From: Chloroflexota bacterium
Lineage (GTDB): Bacteria > Chloroflexota > Limnocylindria > QHBO01
Assembly: GCA_025699005.1 (NCBI GenBank)
Contig: JAILWI010000001.1
Span: 844,908-908,907 of the forward strand
Reading direction: 5' to 3'
Length of the DNA: 64,000 nucleotides
The position numbers were made by a program, and so were the translations under genes. Positions 37,750-48,009 of the stretch are shown here, in pieces (the stretch's first letter is position 1; the number at the start of each line of letters is the position of its first letter). The notes under the pieces were generated by a model, which worked only from the letters and a program-made list of their open reading frames with translations, did no database searches and was not told where the DNA came from.

Positions 37750-38793
37750 ATGTCGACGAATCCCGACCCAGGCGAGCACCGACCGGCAGTCGGCGCCGCC
37801 GTGGAGCTCGTGGCGGCGGGAGCCGTGCTGCCCGCGCCCCTGGCCGAGGCGGCCATGGATGAGCTCATGGAGGGGACCGCTCCCGCGACCCAGGTCGCCG
37901 CGCTCCTCGCCATGCTGCGCGTGCGGGGTGAGACGCCCGAGGAGCTCGCCGCCTTCGCGCGGGTCATGCGGGCGCGCGCCGTTCGGGTCGACGCCCCCGA
38001 GGGCTCGGTCGACCTGTGCGGGACGGGTGCCGACGGCTCCGGGACGTTCAACATCTCGACGATCGCGTCCTTCGTCGTTGCCGGTGCCGGCGTGCCGGTC
38101 GCCAAGCACGGCAACCGGGCAGTCACGAGCCGGTGCGGATCGGCGGACCTCGTCGAGGCGCTGGGAATTCCGCTCGATCCGGGGGCCGAGGAGGTGGGGC
38201 GGATGATCGCCGAGACGAACTTCGGCTTCATGTTCGCTCCCGCCTTCCACCCGGCCATGAAGCACGCCATGCCGATCCGACGCGAGCTGCCGATCCGCAC
38301 GGCGTTCAACCTTCTCGGTCCCATCAGCTCGCCGGCCGGCGTGCGGCGCCAGCTGCTCGGGGTGGCCGAGGAACGGCTGCTGCCGCTGATGGCCGGTGCG
38401 CTGGCGCGGCTCGACACCGAACGGGCGCTCGTCGTCCATTCCGGCGATGGCCTCGACGAGCTGTCGCTGGACGGACCGAACCGGGCCCTGCTCGTCGAGG
38501 GGCGCATGGTCGGCGAGCTCACGATCGACCCGGGAGAGCTCGGGCTGGCGCGGGCACCGAGGAGCGCCTTCGCCGGGGGTGACGCTCAGCTGAACAGTGC
38601 CATCGCGCTGAGCGTCCTCGGTGGCGAGCCCGGCGCGGCTCGCGACGTCGTCCTGCTGAATGCCGGAGCTGCGCTCTTCGTGGCGGGTCGGGCGAGCGAC
38701 GTGGCCGAGGGGATCGATCTCGCCGCCGATGCGATCGACTCCGGGGCCGCGGCCGGCGTGGTCGAGCGCTCCGCGCAGCCGGGCGACGCGTGA
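37750..38793 (+). CDS. trpD: Anthranilate phosphoribosyltransferase
   Basis: [78 protein letters not shown]. Confidence 0.96.
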   Translation: MSTNPDPGEHRPAVGAAVELVAAGAVLPAPLAEAAMDELMEGTAPATQVAALLAMLRVRGETPEELAAFARVMRARAVRVDAPEGSVDLCGTGADGSGTFNISTIASFVVAGAGVPVAKHGNRAVTSRCGSADLVEALGIPLDPGAEEVGRMIAETNFGFMFAPAFHPAMKHAMPIRRELPIRTAFNLLGPISSPAGVRRQLLGVAEERLLPLMAGALARLDTERALVVHSGDGLDELSLDGPNRALLVEGRMVGELTIDPGELGLARAPRSAFAGGDAQLNSAIALSVLGGEPGAARDVVLLNAGAALFVAGRASDVAEGIDLAADAIDSGAAAGVVERSAQPGDA

Positions 38794-41456
38794 CCCAGAC
38801 CCTCCTGGACGAGCTCCTGGTTGCGGCGCGCCGGCGCGCTCGCGCCGATGCCCGCATCACGCCGCTGCGCGAGCTGCGCCGCGAGGTGGAGCGGCTGCCG
38901 CCGGCGCGACGCTTCGAGGCGACGTTGCGCCGTGCGGAGCGTGTGAGCCTCATCGCGGAGGCGAAGCGCCGCTCCCCCTCGGCTGGCGAGCTCCGGAGCG
39001 CACCGGGATCCTCGGCGGTCACGGACATCGCGCGAGGCTATGTCGCCGCCGGCGCGGCCGCGCTGTCGATCCTCACCGAGCCGACCCGGTTCGGTGGCAG
39101 CGACGATGACCTGGTGGCCGCCTCGCGGATCGGCGTCCCGGTGCTGCGCAAGGACTTCGTCGTCGATCGCTTCGGGATCTGGCAGGCCCGGGCGCTCGGC
39201 GCCGATGCGGTGCTCCTCATCGTCCGGGCGCTGCCCGGAGATCTCCTCGGGGAGTTGATCGAGGAGGCCGGGCACGCCGGGCTCGACGCGCTCGTCGAGG
39301 TCCATGACGGCGCGGAGCTGGATCGAGCACTCGCCGCCGACGCGACGCTCATCGGCGTGAACGCCCGCAACCTCGCGACCCTCGACGTCGACCTCGAGGC
39401 ATCGCTGCCGCTGCTGGAGCGCGCGGCGCAAGCCGGTGCGACGGTCGTCGCCGAGAGCGGCATCGCCGGGCCCGACGACGTCGAGCGAGCCGCCGCCTGC
39501 GGCGCCGATGCCGTGCTCGTGGGCACGAGCCTGCTCCGCGACAGCGATCCCGCCGCCGCCGCGCGCCGGCTCGTGGAAGGCGCGCCGCGGCGCAGTCCAC
39601 CACCCGGTCTCCCGTTCCTGCCGCGAGCCGCGGTCAAGGTGTGCGGCACGCGAACCGAGGCGGGGGTGCGAGCGGCGAACGCCGCAGACACCGACTTCAT
39701 CGGCTTCGTGCTCGATCCGCGATCCCCGCGCAGCGTCGAGGTCGACCGCGCGACTGACCTGATGGCGGGCGCCTTCGGTCCGCGGCTCGTGCTCGTGTTC
39801 CGTTCCCCGACGGCGGACGAGGTGGCCCGGGCGCTCGACCGGACCGGTGCGACGGGGATCCAGTTGGCGGGGTTCGCCACACCGCCGCCGTGGCTCGGCG
39901 ACCTCGTCGCGCGGATCGAGACGGTGATCGGCGTGCTCCATCGACCGGAGTCGGTGCGAGCCGCGCGCGCCGAGGCCGAAGCGTGGATCGGCGCCGGCGC
40001 CACCGACCTGCTGCTCGAAGGCGCGCCGGCCGGAGCGGGCGGCGGATCCGGCGGCGGGGCGCCGGTCGACATCGGCCGCCGGCTCAACCGGACGGTGCCG
40101 GCCGGGATCGCGGGCGGCCTCGACCCCTCGAGCGTGGCGCGGGTCGTGCGCGATGTGCGGCCCGCGCTCGTGGACGCGGCGAGCGGCCTCGAGCGCAACG
40201 GCTCGCCCGATGCGCGTCGCGTCGCTGCATTCGTGCGCAACGCCAGGCGGGAGCCCTCGGGGGCGGACCGCGTGTCCCGCGACGGACGGTTCGGCCGGTT
40301 CGGCGGCCGGTTCGTGCCCGAGACGCTCATCCCGGCGCTCGACGATCTCGAGGCGGCCTGGGCCGAGGCGCGACGCGATCCCGCATTCCGGGCCGAGATC
40401 GAGCGCCTCCAGCGCGAGTTCATCGGCCGGCCGACGCCGGTCTTCCCGATCCCGGAGGCGGCCCTTGCGGGGCGCGGTGGGCGGGGCGCAACGATCTGGC
40501 TCAAGCGCGAGGACCTGGCCCACACCGGCGCCCACAAGATCAACAACGCGGTGGGCCAGACGCTGCTGGCGAAGCGGATGGGAAAGCCGCGCGTCATCGC
40601 GGAGACCGGGGCGGGACAGCACGGCGTCGCGACCGCCACCGCCTGCGCGCTCCTCGGCCTGGAATGCGTCGTGTACATGGGCAGCACCGACATCGAGCGC
40701 CAGGCGCCCAACGTGCGGCGCATGGGCCTGCTGGGAGCGGAGGTGCGCCCCGTCGTGACCGGCAACGGCACCCTGCGCGATGCGCTGAACGAGGCGCTAC
40801 GTGACTGGGTCACGAACGTCGGGGACACGTTCTACGTCCTCGGCTCGGCCGCGGGGCCGCACCCCTACCCCGACATGGTGGCCACGCTCCAGGAGGTCAT
40901 CGGACGCGAGGCGCGGGCGCAGATGATGACAGCGATCGGCCGCGTGCCCGACGCGGTGATCGCGTGCGTCGGCGGGGGCAGCAACGCCATCGGCATCATG
41001 CGGCCGTTCATCGACAGCGCGGCGCGGCTCATCGGCGTCGAGGCCGGCGGGCGCGGCGATGGGCTGGGCGACAACGCCGCGTCGCTGGGGCTCGGAGCCC
41101 CGGGTGTGCTGCACGGTGCGTTCACGATGCTGACCCAGGACGCGGCCGGTCAGGTGGTCGAGCCACACTCGGTCAGCGCCGGCCTCGACTACCCCGGCGT
41201 CGGTCCGCAGCTCGCCGCCCTCGCCGAGGCGGGGCGCATGGAGGTCGTCCGCGCCACCGACGCGGACGCCTTGGCCACGACCGAGTGGCTGGCTCGCAGC
41301 TGCGGCATCATTCCCGCGCTCGAATCGGCGCATGCGGTCGCCGCGGCGCTCGACATGCTGCCCGCGCTTCCTCCGGATACCCATCTGCTCGTCAACCTGT
41401 CGGGCCGGGGCGACAAGGACCTCGGCATCCTCGAGCACGAGCTTCCGGGCCCATGA
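38790..41456 (+). CDS. trpC-trpF-trpB: Trifunctional fusion: indole-3-glycerol-phosphate synthase - phosphoribosylanthranilate isomerase - tryptophan synthase beta
   Basis: Trp[58 protein letters not shown]. Trp[38 protein letters not shown]...[11 protein letters not shown]...[19 protein letters not shown]. Trp[77 protein letters not shown]. Single uninterrupted ORF. Confidence 0.95.
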   Translation: MTQTLLDELLVAARRRARADARITPLRELRREVERLPPARRFEATLRRAERVSLIAEAKRRSPSAGELRSAPGSSAVTDIARGYVAAGAAALSILTEPTRFGGSDDDLVAASRIGVPVLRKDFVVDRFGIWQARALGADAVLLIVRALPGDLLGELIEEAGHAGLDALVEVHDGAELDRALAADATLIGVNARNLATLDVDLEASLPLLERAAQAGATVVAESGIAGPDDVERAAACGADAVLVGTSLLRDSDPAAAARRLVEGAPRRSPPPGLPFLPRAAVKVCGTRTEAGVRAANAADTDFIGFVLDPRSPRSVEVDRATDLMAGAFGPRLVLVFRSPTADEVARALDRTGATGIQLAGFATPPPWLGDLVARIETVIGVLHRPESVRAARAEAEAWIGAGATDLLLEGAPAGAGGGSGGGAPVDIGRRLNRTVPAGIAGGLDPSSVARVVRDVRPALVDAASGLERNGSPDARRVAAFVRNARREPSGADRVSRDGRFGRFGGRFVPETLIPALDDLEAAWAEARRDPAFRAEIERLQREFIGRPTPVFPIPEAALAGRGGRGATIWLKREDLAHTGAHKINNAVGQTLLAKRMGKPRVIAETGAGQHGVATATACALLGLECVVYMGSTDIERQAPNVRRMGLLGAEVRPVVTGNGTLRDALNEALRDWVTNVGDTFYVLGSAAGPHPYPDMVATLQEVIGREARAQMMTAIGRVPDAVIACVGGGSNAIGIMRPFIDSAARLIGVEAGGRGDGLGDNAASLGLGAPGVLHGAFTMLTQDAAGQVVEPHSVSAGLDYPGVGPQLAALAEAGRMEVVRATDADALATTEWLARSCGIIPALESAHAVAAALDMLPALPPDTHLLVNLSGRGDKDLGILEHELPGP

Positions 41457-42286
41457 ACGGCCCGCGTCGCATCCGTGACGCCTTCACGGGCGCGCACGCC
41501 GAGGGCCGGACCGCCCTCGTCGCCTACATCCTGTCCGGCTTCCCGACCGATGCCGATGCGCTGGCCGCGGCCGAGGCGGCACTCGATGCCGGGGCCGACC
41601 TGCTCGAGATCGGGGTCCCGTTCAGCGACCCGCTCGCCGATGGACCCACGATCGCCGACGCCGGTCGCGTGGCCCTGGCGGGCGGGGGTGGGTTGCCATC
41701 GGCGACGCGGCTCGTGGCAACGCTTCGAGAGCGCGGCCGCACCCAGCCGCTCATGGTCATGACGTACCTGAACCCGCTGCTCGCTGCGGGAGAGCACGAG
41801 ACGCTCACCGGCCTGCGGGAGGCGGGAGCCGATGGGCTCATCGTGCCGGACCTGCCCGCGGGCGCCTCCCCGCGCTTCGAACGTCGCGCCGCCGGCCTGG
41901 GCCTCGGGCTCTCGTTCCTCGTTGCGCCGAACACCGGGCCGTCGCGCATCGAGGCGGCGATCGCGGCGTCCACCGGCTTCGTCTACGTCGTTCCGCTGTT
42001 CGGCGTCACCGGGGCGCGGGATACGGTGGCGGCCGGAGCAGGGGAGCTCATCGCCTTGGTCCGGAGCCGGGCGGCGGGCCGCGCGCCGGTGGCCGCGGGT
42101 TTCGGGCTGAGCACCGCCGCGCAGGTCGCCGGGCTGGCATCAGTCGCCGATGGGCTGATCATCGGCTCCGCGCTCGTGGCCGCCGTGCGTGACGAGGGTC
42201 CGGCCGCCATGGGCCGGCTGCTCCGAACCCTCGCCACGGGGACCTCGGTGCGACCCTCCGCCTCGGCGCGCTCCGTGCGATCCTGA
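41453..42286 (+). CDS. trpA: Tryptophan synthase alpha subunit
   Basis: [54 protein letters not shown]...[15 protein letters not shown]...APNTGPSRI...[18 protein letters not shown] overlap. Confidence 0.95.
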   Translation: MNGPRRIRDAFTGAHAEGRTALVAYILSGFPTDADALAAAEAALDAGADLLEIGVPFSDPLADGPTIADAGRVALAGGGGLPSATRLVATLRERGRTQPLMVMTYLNPLLAAGEHETLTGLREAGADGLIVPDLPAGASPRFERRAAGLGLGLSFLVAPNTGPSRIEAAIAASTGFVYVVPLFGVTGARDTVAAGAGELIALVRSRAAGRAPVAAGFGLSTAAQVAGLASVADGLIIGSALVAAVRDEGPAAMGRLLRTLATGTSVRPSASARSVRS

Positions 42287-42291
42287 CGGGC

Positions 42292-43053
42292 ATGTGCTTC
42301 GATCACGACGCCCGACCACCGCTGCCGCCGATGCGTGGCTCCGCCCTGGATGCCGGGCCCGAGACCCTCGTCAGCCGCGACGGGACGCGGGTGCGTGCCT
42401 ATGCCGCGCTGGCGGAGAGCGGAGGCGATGCTCCGGGGATGCTCATCGTCCCCGACGTACGCGGTCTCCACCCGTACTACGAGGAGCTCGCCTTGCGGTT
42501 CGCCCAGGCGGGGATCCATGCCATCGCCATCGACCTGTACGAGCGGACCGCCGCCGACCAGCCGCGCGGTGCCGACTTCGAGCACGAGCCCCACGTCCTC
42601 CAGCTCGATCCGGCGTGCGTGAATGACGACGTCGCCGCGGGTGCGGCGTGGCTCCGGGAGCGGGCGGGCCGGGTGTTCAGCATCGGCTTCTGCCTGGGTG
42701 GGCGGATCAGCCTGCTCCAGGCGGGGACCGGGATCGGCCTGGCCGGGGTCATCGGCCTCTATCCGTGGCCGGTCAACGAGCATCGCTCGGGGATCCCGTC
42801 ACCCGCCGAGGCGGCCCCACACTTCGCCTGCCCGGTGCTCGCCATCTACGGCGGCGCGGACCGTGGCATCCCCGAGGAGGACCGGATCGCGTTCGATCGG
42901 GCACTGGACGCGGCGGGCCTCGAGCACCGCAGCATCACGTTCGAGGATGCGCCGCATTCCTTCTTCGACCGGAAGGCCGAGGACCACGCGGAGGCGAGCG
43001 AAGCCACCTGGCGCGAGGTCCTCGACTTCGTCGGCGTGAACGCTACGCGCTGA
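42292..43053 (+). CDS. Dienelactone hydrolase family protein
   Basis: GMLIVPDVRGLHPYYEELALRFAQAGIHAIAIDLYER...; VFSIGFCLGGRISLLQAG; YGGADRGIPEEDRIAFDRAL; FEDAPHSFFDRK. Confidence 0.9.
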   Translation: MCFDHDARPPLPPMRGSALDAGPETLVSRDGTRVRAYAALAESGGDAPGMLIVPDVRGLHPYYEELALRFAQAGIHAIAIDLYERTAADQPRGADFEHEPHVLQLDPACVNDDVAAGAAWLRERAGRVFSIGFCLGGRISLLQAGTGIGLAGVIGLYPWPVNEHRSGIPSPAEAAPHFACPVLAIYGGADRGIPEEDRIAFDRALDAAGLEHRSITFEDAPHSFFDRKAEDHAEASEATWREVLDFVGVNATR

Positions 43054-43927
43054 CCGCCGTCTGCTCGCGGGACGGGGTGGCGGCCGTCGAGGGACGGATC
43101 GGCCGGGTGTAGAGGAACAGCACGACCACCACGTACGCGAGCCACGCGGCGAACGTGATCCACTCTGGCGTGCTCGTGTAGCCGACGAGGGCTCGAAGGA
43201 TGGATCCGACCACGCCGAGCCCGCCGGCTGCCGGGTCGTGCGGCAGGATTCCGCTGATGTCGAATGCCGTCGCCGTCCCGATGCTGATCCAGCCCGCCTC
43301 GATGAACTCGTGGATCCCGTGGGACAGCAGTCCGGCGGCGATGAAGATGAGCGCGATCCCCGTCCAGCTGAAGAACGTGCGGAGGTTGATGACCCGCGCC
43401 CCGCGATACAGTCCGTAGCCGATGGCCACCGCGATGGCGAGGCCGATGATCGCGCCGACGAGGGTGCTGCTGGCCTGGGTCCCGGCCGCGGTCGCCTGTC
43501 CCATGAGGAACAGCGCCGTCTCGATGCCCTCGCGGATCACGGCCGTGAAGGCCAAGATGCCGAGGCCGAAAACGCCACCCTCCATGAGGGCGCGGTCGAC
43601 CCCGGCCTGCAGCTCACCCTTGATGTTCGCCGCCGTGCGGCGCATCCAGAAGAGCATCCAGGTCACGACGGCGGCGGCCGTCAGCATCGCGAAGCCCTCG
43701 AAGATCTGCTCCGCCGGTTCCTCGAAGCCGCCCACGGTCGAGAACAGCACGAGTCCAACGACGACGCTCAACGCGATGGCAGCCCCGGCGCCCGCCCAGA
43801 TCTTGCCGAAGTGCCGTTGGTTTCCCGTCTTCGCCAGGTACGCCAGGATGATGCTGACGATGAGCGCCGCTTCGACGCCTTCGCGAAGGCCGGTCAGCAG
43901 ACCGGAGGTGAGGAACCCGAAATCCAA
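43043..43927 (-). CDS. FTR1 family iron permease
   Basis: GLLTGLREGVEAALIVSIILAYL and FTAVIREGIETALFLMGQ (REGxE motifs), seven TM segments. TTG start at 43927 proposed. Confidence 0.9.
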   Translation of the reverse strand: MDFGFLTSGLLTGLREGVEAALIVSIILAYLAKTGNQRHFGKIWAGAGAAIALSVVVGLVLFSTVGGFEEPAEQIFEGFAMLTAAAVVTWMLFWMRRTAANIKGELQAGVDRALMEGGVFGLGILAFTAVIREGIETALFLMGQATAAGTQASSTLVGAIIGLAIAVAIGYGLYRGARVINLRTFFSWTGIALIFIAAGLLSHGIHEFIEAGWISIGTATAFDISGILPHDPAAGGLGVVGSILRALVGYTSTPEWITFAAWLAYVVVVLFLYTRPIRPSTAATPSREQTAVSA

Positions 43928-43964
43928 CGTGCATGCCTCATAGCAGGGGGTGTCTTGAACGGCC

Positions 43965-43980
43965 GTAAGGCTACCCTTAC
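43965..43980. promoter_or_regulatory. Inverted repeat GTAAGG-CTAC-CCTTAC upstream of FTR1 permease; candidate iron-regulator box
   Basis: 6-bp perfect arms, 4-nt centre, about 38 nt upstream of the proposed TTG start. Confidence 0.5.
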
Positions 43981-44100
43981 ACCGTACCTTCGTCAAACCG
44001 AATCACCGACGATTCGGTAGGGATTGCCCGATTGGTGGGAACCGGGGCCGTCCCGGCTAGAATCGGGCGACCGATTCAGTTCGACCCCAACGGAGCACGC

Positions 44101-45297
44101 ATGATCGACTTCTCCCTGACCGATGCCCAGCGCGAGGTTCAGCGCACGGCCCGTACCTTCGCCGAGCGCGAGATTCTGCCGCGCATCTCCGAGCTCGATG
44201 CGAAGGCCGAGTACGACCGCTCGATCTACGAGAAGATGGGCTCGGAGGGCCTGCTGGGGCTGCCGATTCCGGAGCGATATGGCGGCGCCGGGATGGACTA
44301 CATCGCCTTCGCGCTGCTGTGCGAGGAGATGGAGCGGGCCGATACCGCCTTCCGCGTGATCCTCAGCGTGCACACCGGCCTGAACTCGCTGACGCTGCTC
44401 CAGTGGGGGAGCGAGGAGCAGAAGCAGCAGTACCTCGTCCCGCAGGCGCGGGGTGAGAAGCTGGCGACCTTCGGGCTGACCGAACCCGGCGTCGGGTCGG
44501 ACGCGGCGAACCTGGCGACCACGGCGCGCCGCGACGGCGACCGCTACATCCTCAACGGCAGCAAGATCTGGATCAGCCTGGCCGATACGGCCGACCATTT
44601 CCTCGTCTTCGCCAACGTCGACCGCTCCAAGGGCCACAAGGGGATCACCGCCTTCATCGTCGAGCGCTCGTTCCCCGGGTTCAGCTCGGAATCGCTCCAC
44701 GGCAAGCTCGGCGTTCGGGCCGGCAACACCGGCATCCTCACCTTCAGCGACTGCGAGGTTCCCGCCGCCAACCGCGTCGGTGAGGAGGGGGAGGGCTTCA
44801 CGATCGCGATGAGCGCCATCGACCAGGGCCGTTACACGGTCGCCGCCGGATCGGTGGGTCTCGCGCAGGCCTGTCTCGACGCTTCGATCAAGTACGCCCA
44901 TGAGCGCAAGACCTTCGGGGCGGAGATCGGGCAGCACCAGCTCGTGAAGCAGATGATCTCGAAGATGTACGCGGGCATCGAGTCGGGCCGGCTCCTCGTC
45001 TTCAAGGCGGGATGGAAGAAGAACGCCGGCGAGCGCAACACCCGCGAGACCGGCCTTGCGAAGTGGTACTGCACCGACCACGCGGTCGCATCGGCGCTCG
45101 ATGCGATCCAGATCCACGGGGCCTACGGCTACAGCAACGAGTACCCCGTCGAGCGCTACCTGCGAAACAGCAAGGGCTCGGTGATCTACGAGGGAACGTC
45201 GCAGATCCACACGCTCATGCAGGCCGACTACCTGATGGGCTACCGCAAGGACAAGCCGCTCCGCATGCCGCAGCTGCCGTACGAAGGGGAGATGTAG
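44101..45297 (+). CDS. Acyl-CoA dehydrogenase
   Basis: MIDFSLTDAQREVQRTARTFAEREILPRISELD...; KLATFGLTEPGVGSDAANLATTARRDGDRYILNGSKIWIS; YERKTFG-like AHERKTFGAEIGQHQLVKQMISKMYAGIE; GYSNEYPVERYLRNSKGSVIYEGTSQIH. Confidence 0.94.
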   Translation: MIDFSLTDAQREVQRTARTFAEREILPRISELDAKAEYDRSIYEKMGSEGLLGLPIPERYGGAGMDYIAFALLCEEMERADTAFRVILSVHTGLNSLTLLQWGSEEQKQQYLVPQARGEKLATFGLTEPGVGSDAANLATTARRDGDRYILNGSKIWISLADTADHFLVFANVDRSKGHKGITAFIVERSFPGFSSESLHGKLGVRAGNTGILTFSDCEVPAANRVGEEGEGFTIAMSAIDQGRYTVAAGSVGLAQACLDASIKYAHERKTFGAEIGQHQLVKQMISKMYAGIESGRLLVFKAGWKKNAGERNTRETGLAKWYCTDHAVASALDAIQIHGAYGYSNEYPVERYLRNSKGSVIYEGTSQIHTLMQADYLMGYRKDKPLRMPQLPYEGEM

Positions 45298-45301
45298 GCG
45301 G

Positions 45302-45850
45302 GTGAGTCGCACCATCGAGCTGATCGCCGGCCTGATCCTGGTCGCCGTCGCGATCCTGTTGCTGGCCAGCGAGCCGCTCATCGGGTTCCTCCACGGCCTC
45401 GGCATCGGCGATGACGTCCTGCGCTGGTGGCCGCTGCTCCTCATCGGCCTGTCGCTCTTCTTCCTGGTGCCCGGCCTGCTCGGCGGTCCGAATCGGCGAC
45501 TGCGGGCCGGGATGGTGATCCCGGGCGCCATCCTTGCCGGGGTCGGCGGTGCGCTGCTCTACACGAGCCTCACCGATCGGTGGGGTGCCTGGGCCTACCT
45601 CTGGAGCGTCATCCCGTTCAGCTTCGGGCTGGGCATGTACGCCGCCGGATGGATCGCCGATGCGCCCGCGTTCAAGTGGATCGGCTCCGGCATCGCCATC
45701 GGCGGGGTGGTCGCCTACCTCGTCTTCGCCACCGCCTTCGGAGGAGAGGCCTTCCGGGTGATCGCCGCCGTCGGCCTGCTCGCCCTGGGCCTCGCGCTGA
45801 CGGTCGGGGGCCTGGCGGAGCGCTTGAGCCGGAAGTCGCCGAGCTCCTAG
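45302..45850 (+). CDS. Integral membrane protein, unknown function
   Basis: GTG start; TM-rich: ELIAGLILVAVAILLLASEPL...WWPLLLIGLSLFFLVPGLLGG... Confidence 0.7.
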   Translation: MSRTIELIAGLILVAVAILLLASEPLIGFLHGLGIGDDVLRWWPLLLIGLSLFFLVPGLLGGPNRRLRAGMVIPGAILAGVGGALLYTSLTDRWGAWAYLWSVIPFSFGLGMYAAGWIADAPAFKWIGSGIAIGGVVAYLVFATAFGGEAFRVIAAVGLLALGLALTVGGLAERLSRKSPSS

Positions 45851-47844
45851 CCCGCGGCACCGCGCTTTCGCGCCACGTGCTCGTCGAACCAGCCGAGAAG
45901 CCGCTCCATGCGGTCGATCCGCCGGTCGGGCCGGCCCGAGCTCTTCATGCTGTGGTGCTCGTCGGGGTAGAGGATGAGCTCGACCTCCCGGCCGAGCACC
46001 TTGAGGGCGGTGAAGAACTGCTCGTTGTCCGACGCGGGGCAGATCCGATCCTCTTCGGACTGGAGCATGAGCAGGGGCGTGGTGACCTTCGCCACGTTGC
46101 TCAGCGGCGACGAGCGCCACAGCGCCCGCATGCCCTTCTCGGTCAGCGGGTCGCCGAGACCGGCGCGGCGGTTGTAGTAGACGCCGAAGAACGAGTTCGC
46201 CCAGGTGCTGATCTGGTTCGTGACGCCGTTCTCGGACGACGCCGCGGCGAAGCGGTCGGTCACGCCCACGAGCCACTGGGTCAGGAACCCACCGTACGAG
46301 AGCCCCATCACCGCGAGCCGATCCGGGTCCGCGAGGCCCTGCTTCACGAGGCCCTCGATGGAAGCCAGCGCGTCCTCGGCGTCCGCCTCGCCCCAGTTCG
46401 CGGACAGGGCCTGGACCCACTCCGCTCCGAACGTCGCAGACCCTCGGATGTTCGGCATGAGCACCCGGTACCCCGCGGCGCACATCGCGACGGAGTCCAT
46501 CGTGCCGCCCGGGCCCCACGCGCCGGTGGGGCCACCATGGATGTGGAGCACCGTCGGCATCCGGCGCCGTCCGGCACCTCGCGGCGACGCGAGCCAGGCA
46601 TGGATCGGCCCGGCCGGCCCGTCCAGGCTGAGCTCCGTGAGCTCGACCGACGGGAAGCGTCGCAGCCACGCTGACCCCTCGCGGCTGATGGGGCGCAGGG
46701 CTCGGTTCTCGACGGCGTAGACATCGCCGGCACCGGCGTCGATCGCCGCAGCGATGATGATCCGGCCGGCCGCCGACTCGACGCCCGCGGCGGCGATCGG
46801 GAGCGAGGGGTCGACGAGCGGCTCGGCCGTGCCAGCGAGCGTCACGCGATACGGGATGTCGCGGCCGCGGTCACCGACGATCACGCCCAGGCTCTCGTCG
46901 TCGATCCAGGCGGGGCCCGGCGGCTCCTCGGTCATGAGCAGGTCGCACCATGCCCACTCGCCGATCGGACGGTCGAGCGACGCGGTCAGGGACCGTGGCT
47001 GCCCGCCGGGAAGCTCCATGGCCCACAGCTCCGGCGGCACCTCGTCGGGTGGGTCGTCCACGTCGGTGCCGATGAAGGCCAGGTGGCGCCCGTCCGGCGA
47101 GAACGAGGGCCGGTCCGCGTCACCCGCCAGGCTGACCAGCTCGCGAATGCGCGGCCGCTGTGCCTCGGTGCCGACGACCCAGATCTGCTGACGCGGAGCA
47201 ATCGTGCTGTCCGGGCTCCGATCGGCGCTGAAGGCGATCCGGCGTCCGTCGGGCGACCAGGCCGGGTTGCGGACGTCGAAATCACCGCTCGTGAGCTGGC
47301 GGGGTCGCGCGCCCTCGCGCGCCGCGACGACCCACAAGTGGGCTCGACGCGCCACGTGGCCGGACTCGTCGTCGCGGAAGTCGAGGCGTGTGAGGCGTCG
47401 GGCGATCGGCGTTCGCCCCTTTCGTTCCTCGCCGACGATGAAGCGGTGATCGCCCGCCTGGGCCACGAGGGCGAGCCGCGTGCCGTCCGGGCTCCACGAG
47501 ACACCGGCAACGCCGTGCTTCAGCGACGTCAGCCGCCACGCCTCGCCGCCGTCGAGCGGGAGGATCCATGCCTGGCCGACGGCGTCGGGGTCCCCGACGG
47601 GCGAGCGAACGAAGGCGACCTGCGTCCCGTCCGGCGAGATGACCGGATTGACATCTCGTACCCGGCCGCGCGTCAGCTGGCGGGCGCGGCCGCCACGATA
47701 CGGACGGCTGAACAGGTGCGACTCGTACTCGTCGGCCCGCACGCGGCGAAGGGCGTAGACGACGGTCTCCCCGTCGGGGGAGATGCGGAACGACTCGAGG
47801 GCGATCTGGGCGCGGACGAGCGCGCGCGGCGTGGCTGCGGTCAT
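45847..47844 (-). CDS. S9 family peptidase (prolyl oligopeptidase / acylaminoacyl peptidase-like)
   Basis: N-terminal propeller with repeated SPDG; VLHIHGGPTGAWGPGG; LAVMGLSYGGFLTQW (GxSYGG); PLLMLQSEEDRICPASDNEQFF; YPDEHHSM. Confidence 0.92.
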   Translation of the reverse strand: MTAATPRALVRAQIALESFRISPDGETVVYALRRVRADEYESHLFSRPYRGGRARQLTRGRVRDVNPVISPDGTQVAFVRSPVGDPDAVGQAWILPLDGGEAWRLTSLKHGVAGVSWSPDGTRLALVAQAGDHRFIVGEERKGRTPIARRLTRLDFRDDESGHVARRAHLWVVAAREGARPRQLTSGDFDVRNPAWSPDGRRIAFSADRSPDSTIAPRQQIWVVGTEAQRPRIRELVSLAGDADRPSFSPDGRHLAFIGTDVDDPPDEVPPELWAMELPGGQPRSLTASLDRPIGEWAWCDLLMTEEPPGPAWIDDESLGVIVGDRGRDIPYRVTLAGTAEPLVDPSLPIAAAGVESAAGRIIIAAAIDAGAGDVYAVENRALRPISREGSAWLRRFPSVELTELSLDGPAGPIHAWLASPRGAGRRRMPTVLHIHGGPTGAWGPGGTMDSVAMCAAGYRVLMPNIRGSATFGAEWVQALSANWGEADAEDALASIEGLVKQGLADPDRLAVMGLSYGGFLTQWLVGVTDRFAAASSENGVTNQISTWANSFFGVYYNRRAGLGDPLTEKGMRALWRSSPLSNVAKVTTPLLMLQSEEDRICPASDNEQFFTALKVLGREVELILYPDEHHSMKSSGRPDRRIDRMERLLGWFDEHVARKRGAAG

Positions 47845-47908
47845 GACGGAGGAGTATGCCGATCCCGTCCGCGCCGGTCGTGCGGATTCCGCAGGAATGC
47901 TCGAAACG

Positions 47909-47938
47909 TTGACCGGATTCCGTGGGGTGTGCCATTCT
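47909..47938 (+). promoter_or_regulatory. Possible promoter of the peptide ABC operon (TTGACC-N18-CATTCT, with TGn preceding -10)
   Basis: -35 TTGACC 47909-47914; -10-like CATTCT 47933-47938 preceded by TGC. Confidence 0.35.
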
Positions 47939-48009
47939 CCGCAGCCAAGCGGCTGTCCCGCCCCGGGCACCAATACATGCCGCTCTAGCGACTGGAGGTA
48001 GGTGGGACA

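Noticed and set aside
36199-38439. 746-aa minus-strand ORF spanning rhomboid, T-box and trpD
   Set aside because: Crosses three well-supported plus-strand features and reads as Arg/Glu/Asp-rich antisense translation.
38586-40622. Long minus-strand ORFs opposite the trpCFB fusion
   Set aside because: Shadow ORFs; the fusion has complete enzyme motifs.
47913-47925. 13-mer CCGGATTCCGTGG also present on the minus strand at 59991-60003
   Set aside because: Exact 13-mers recur by chance many times in 64 kb on both strands; no extended similarity.
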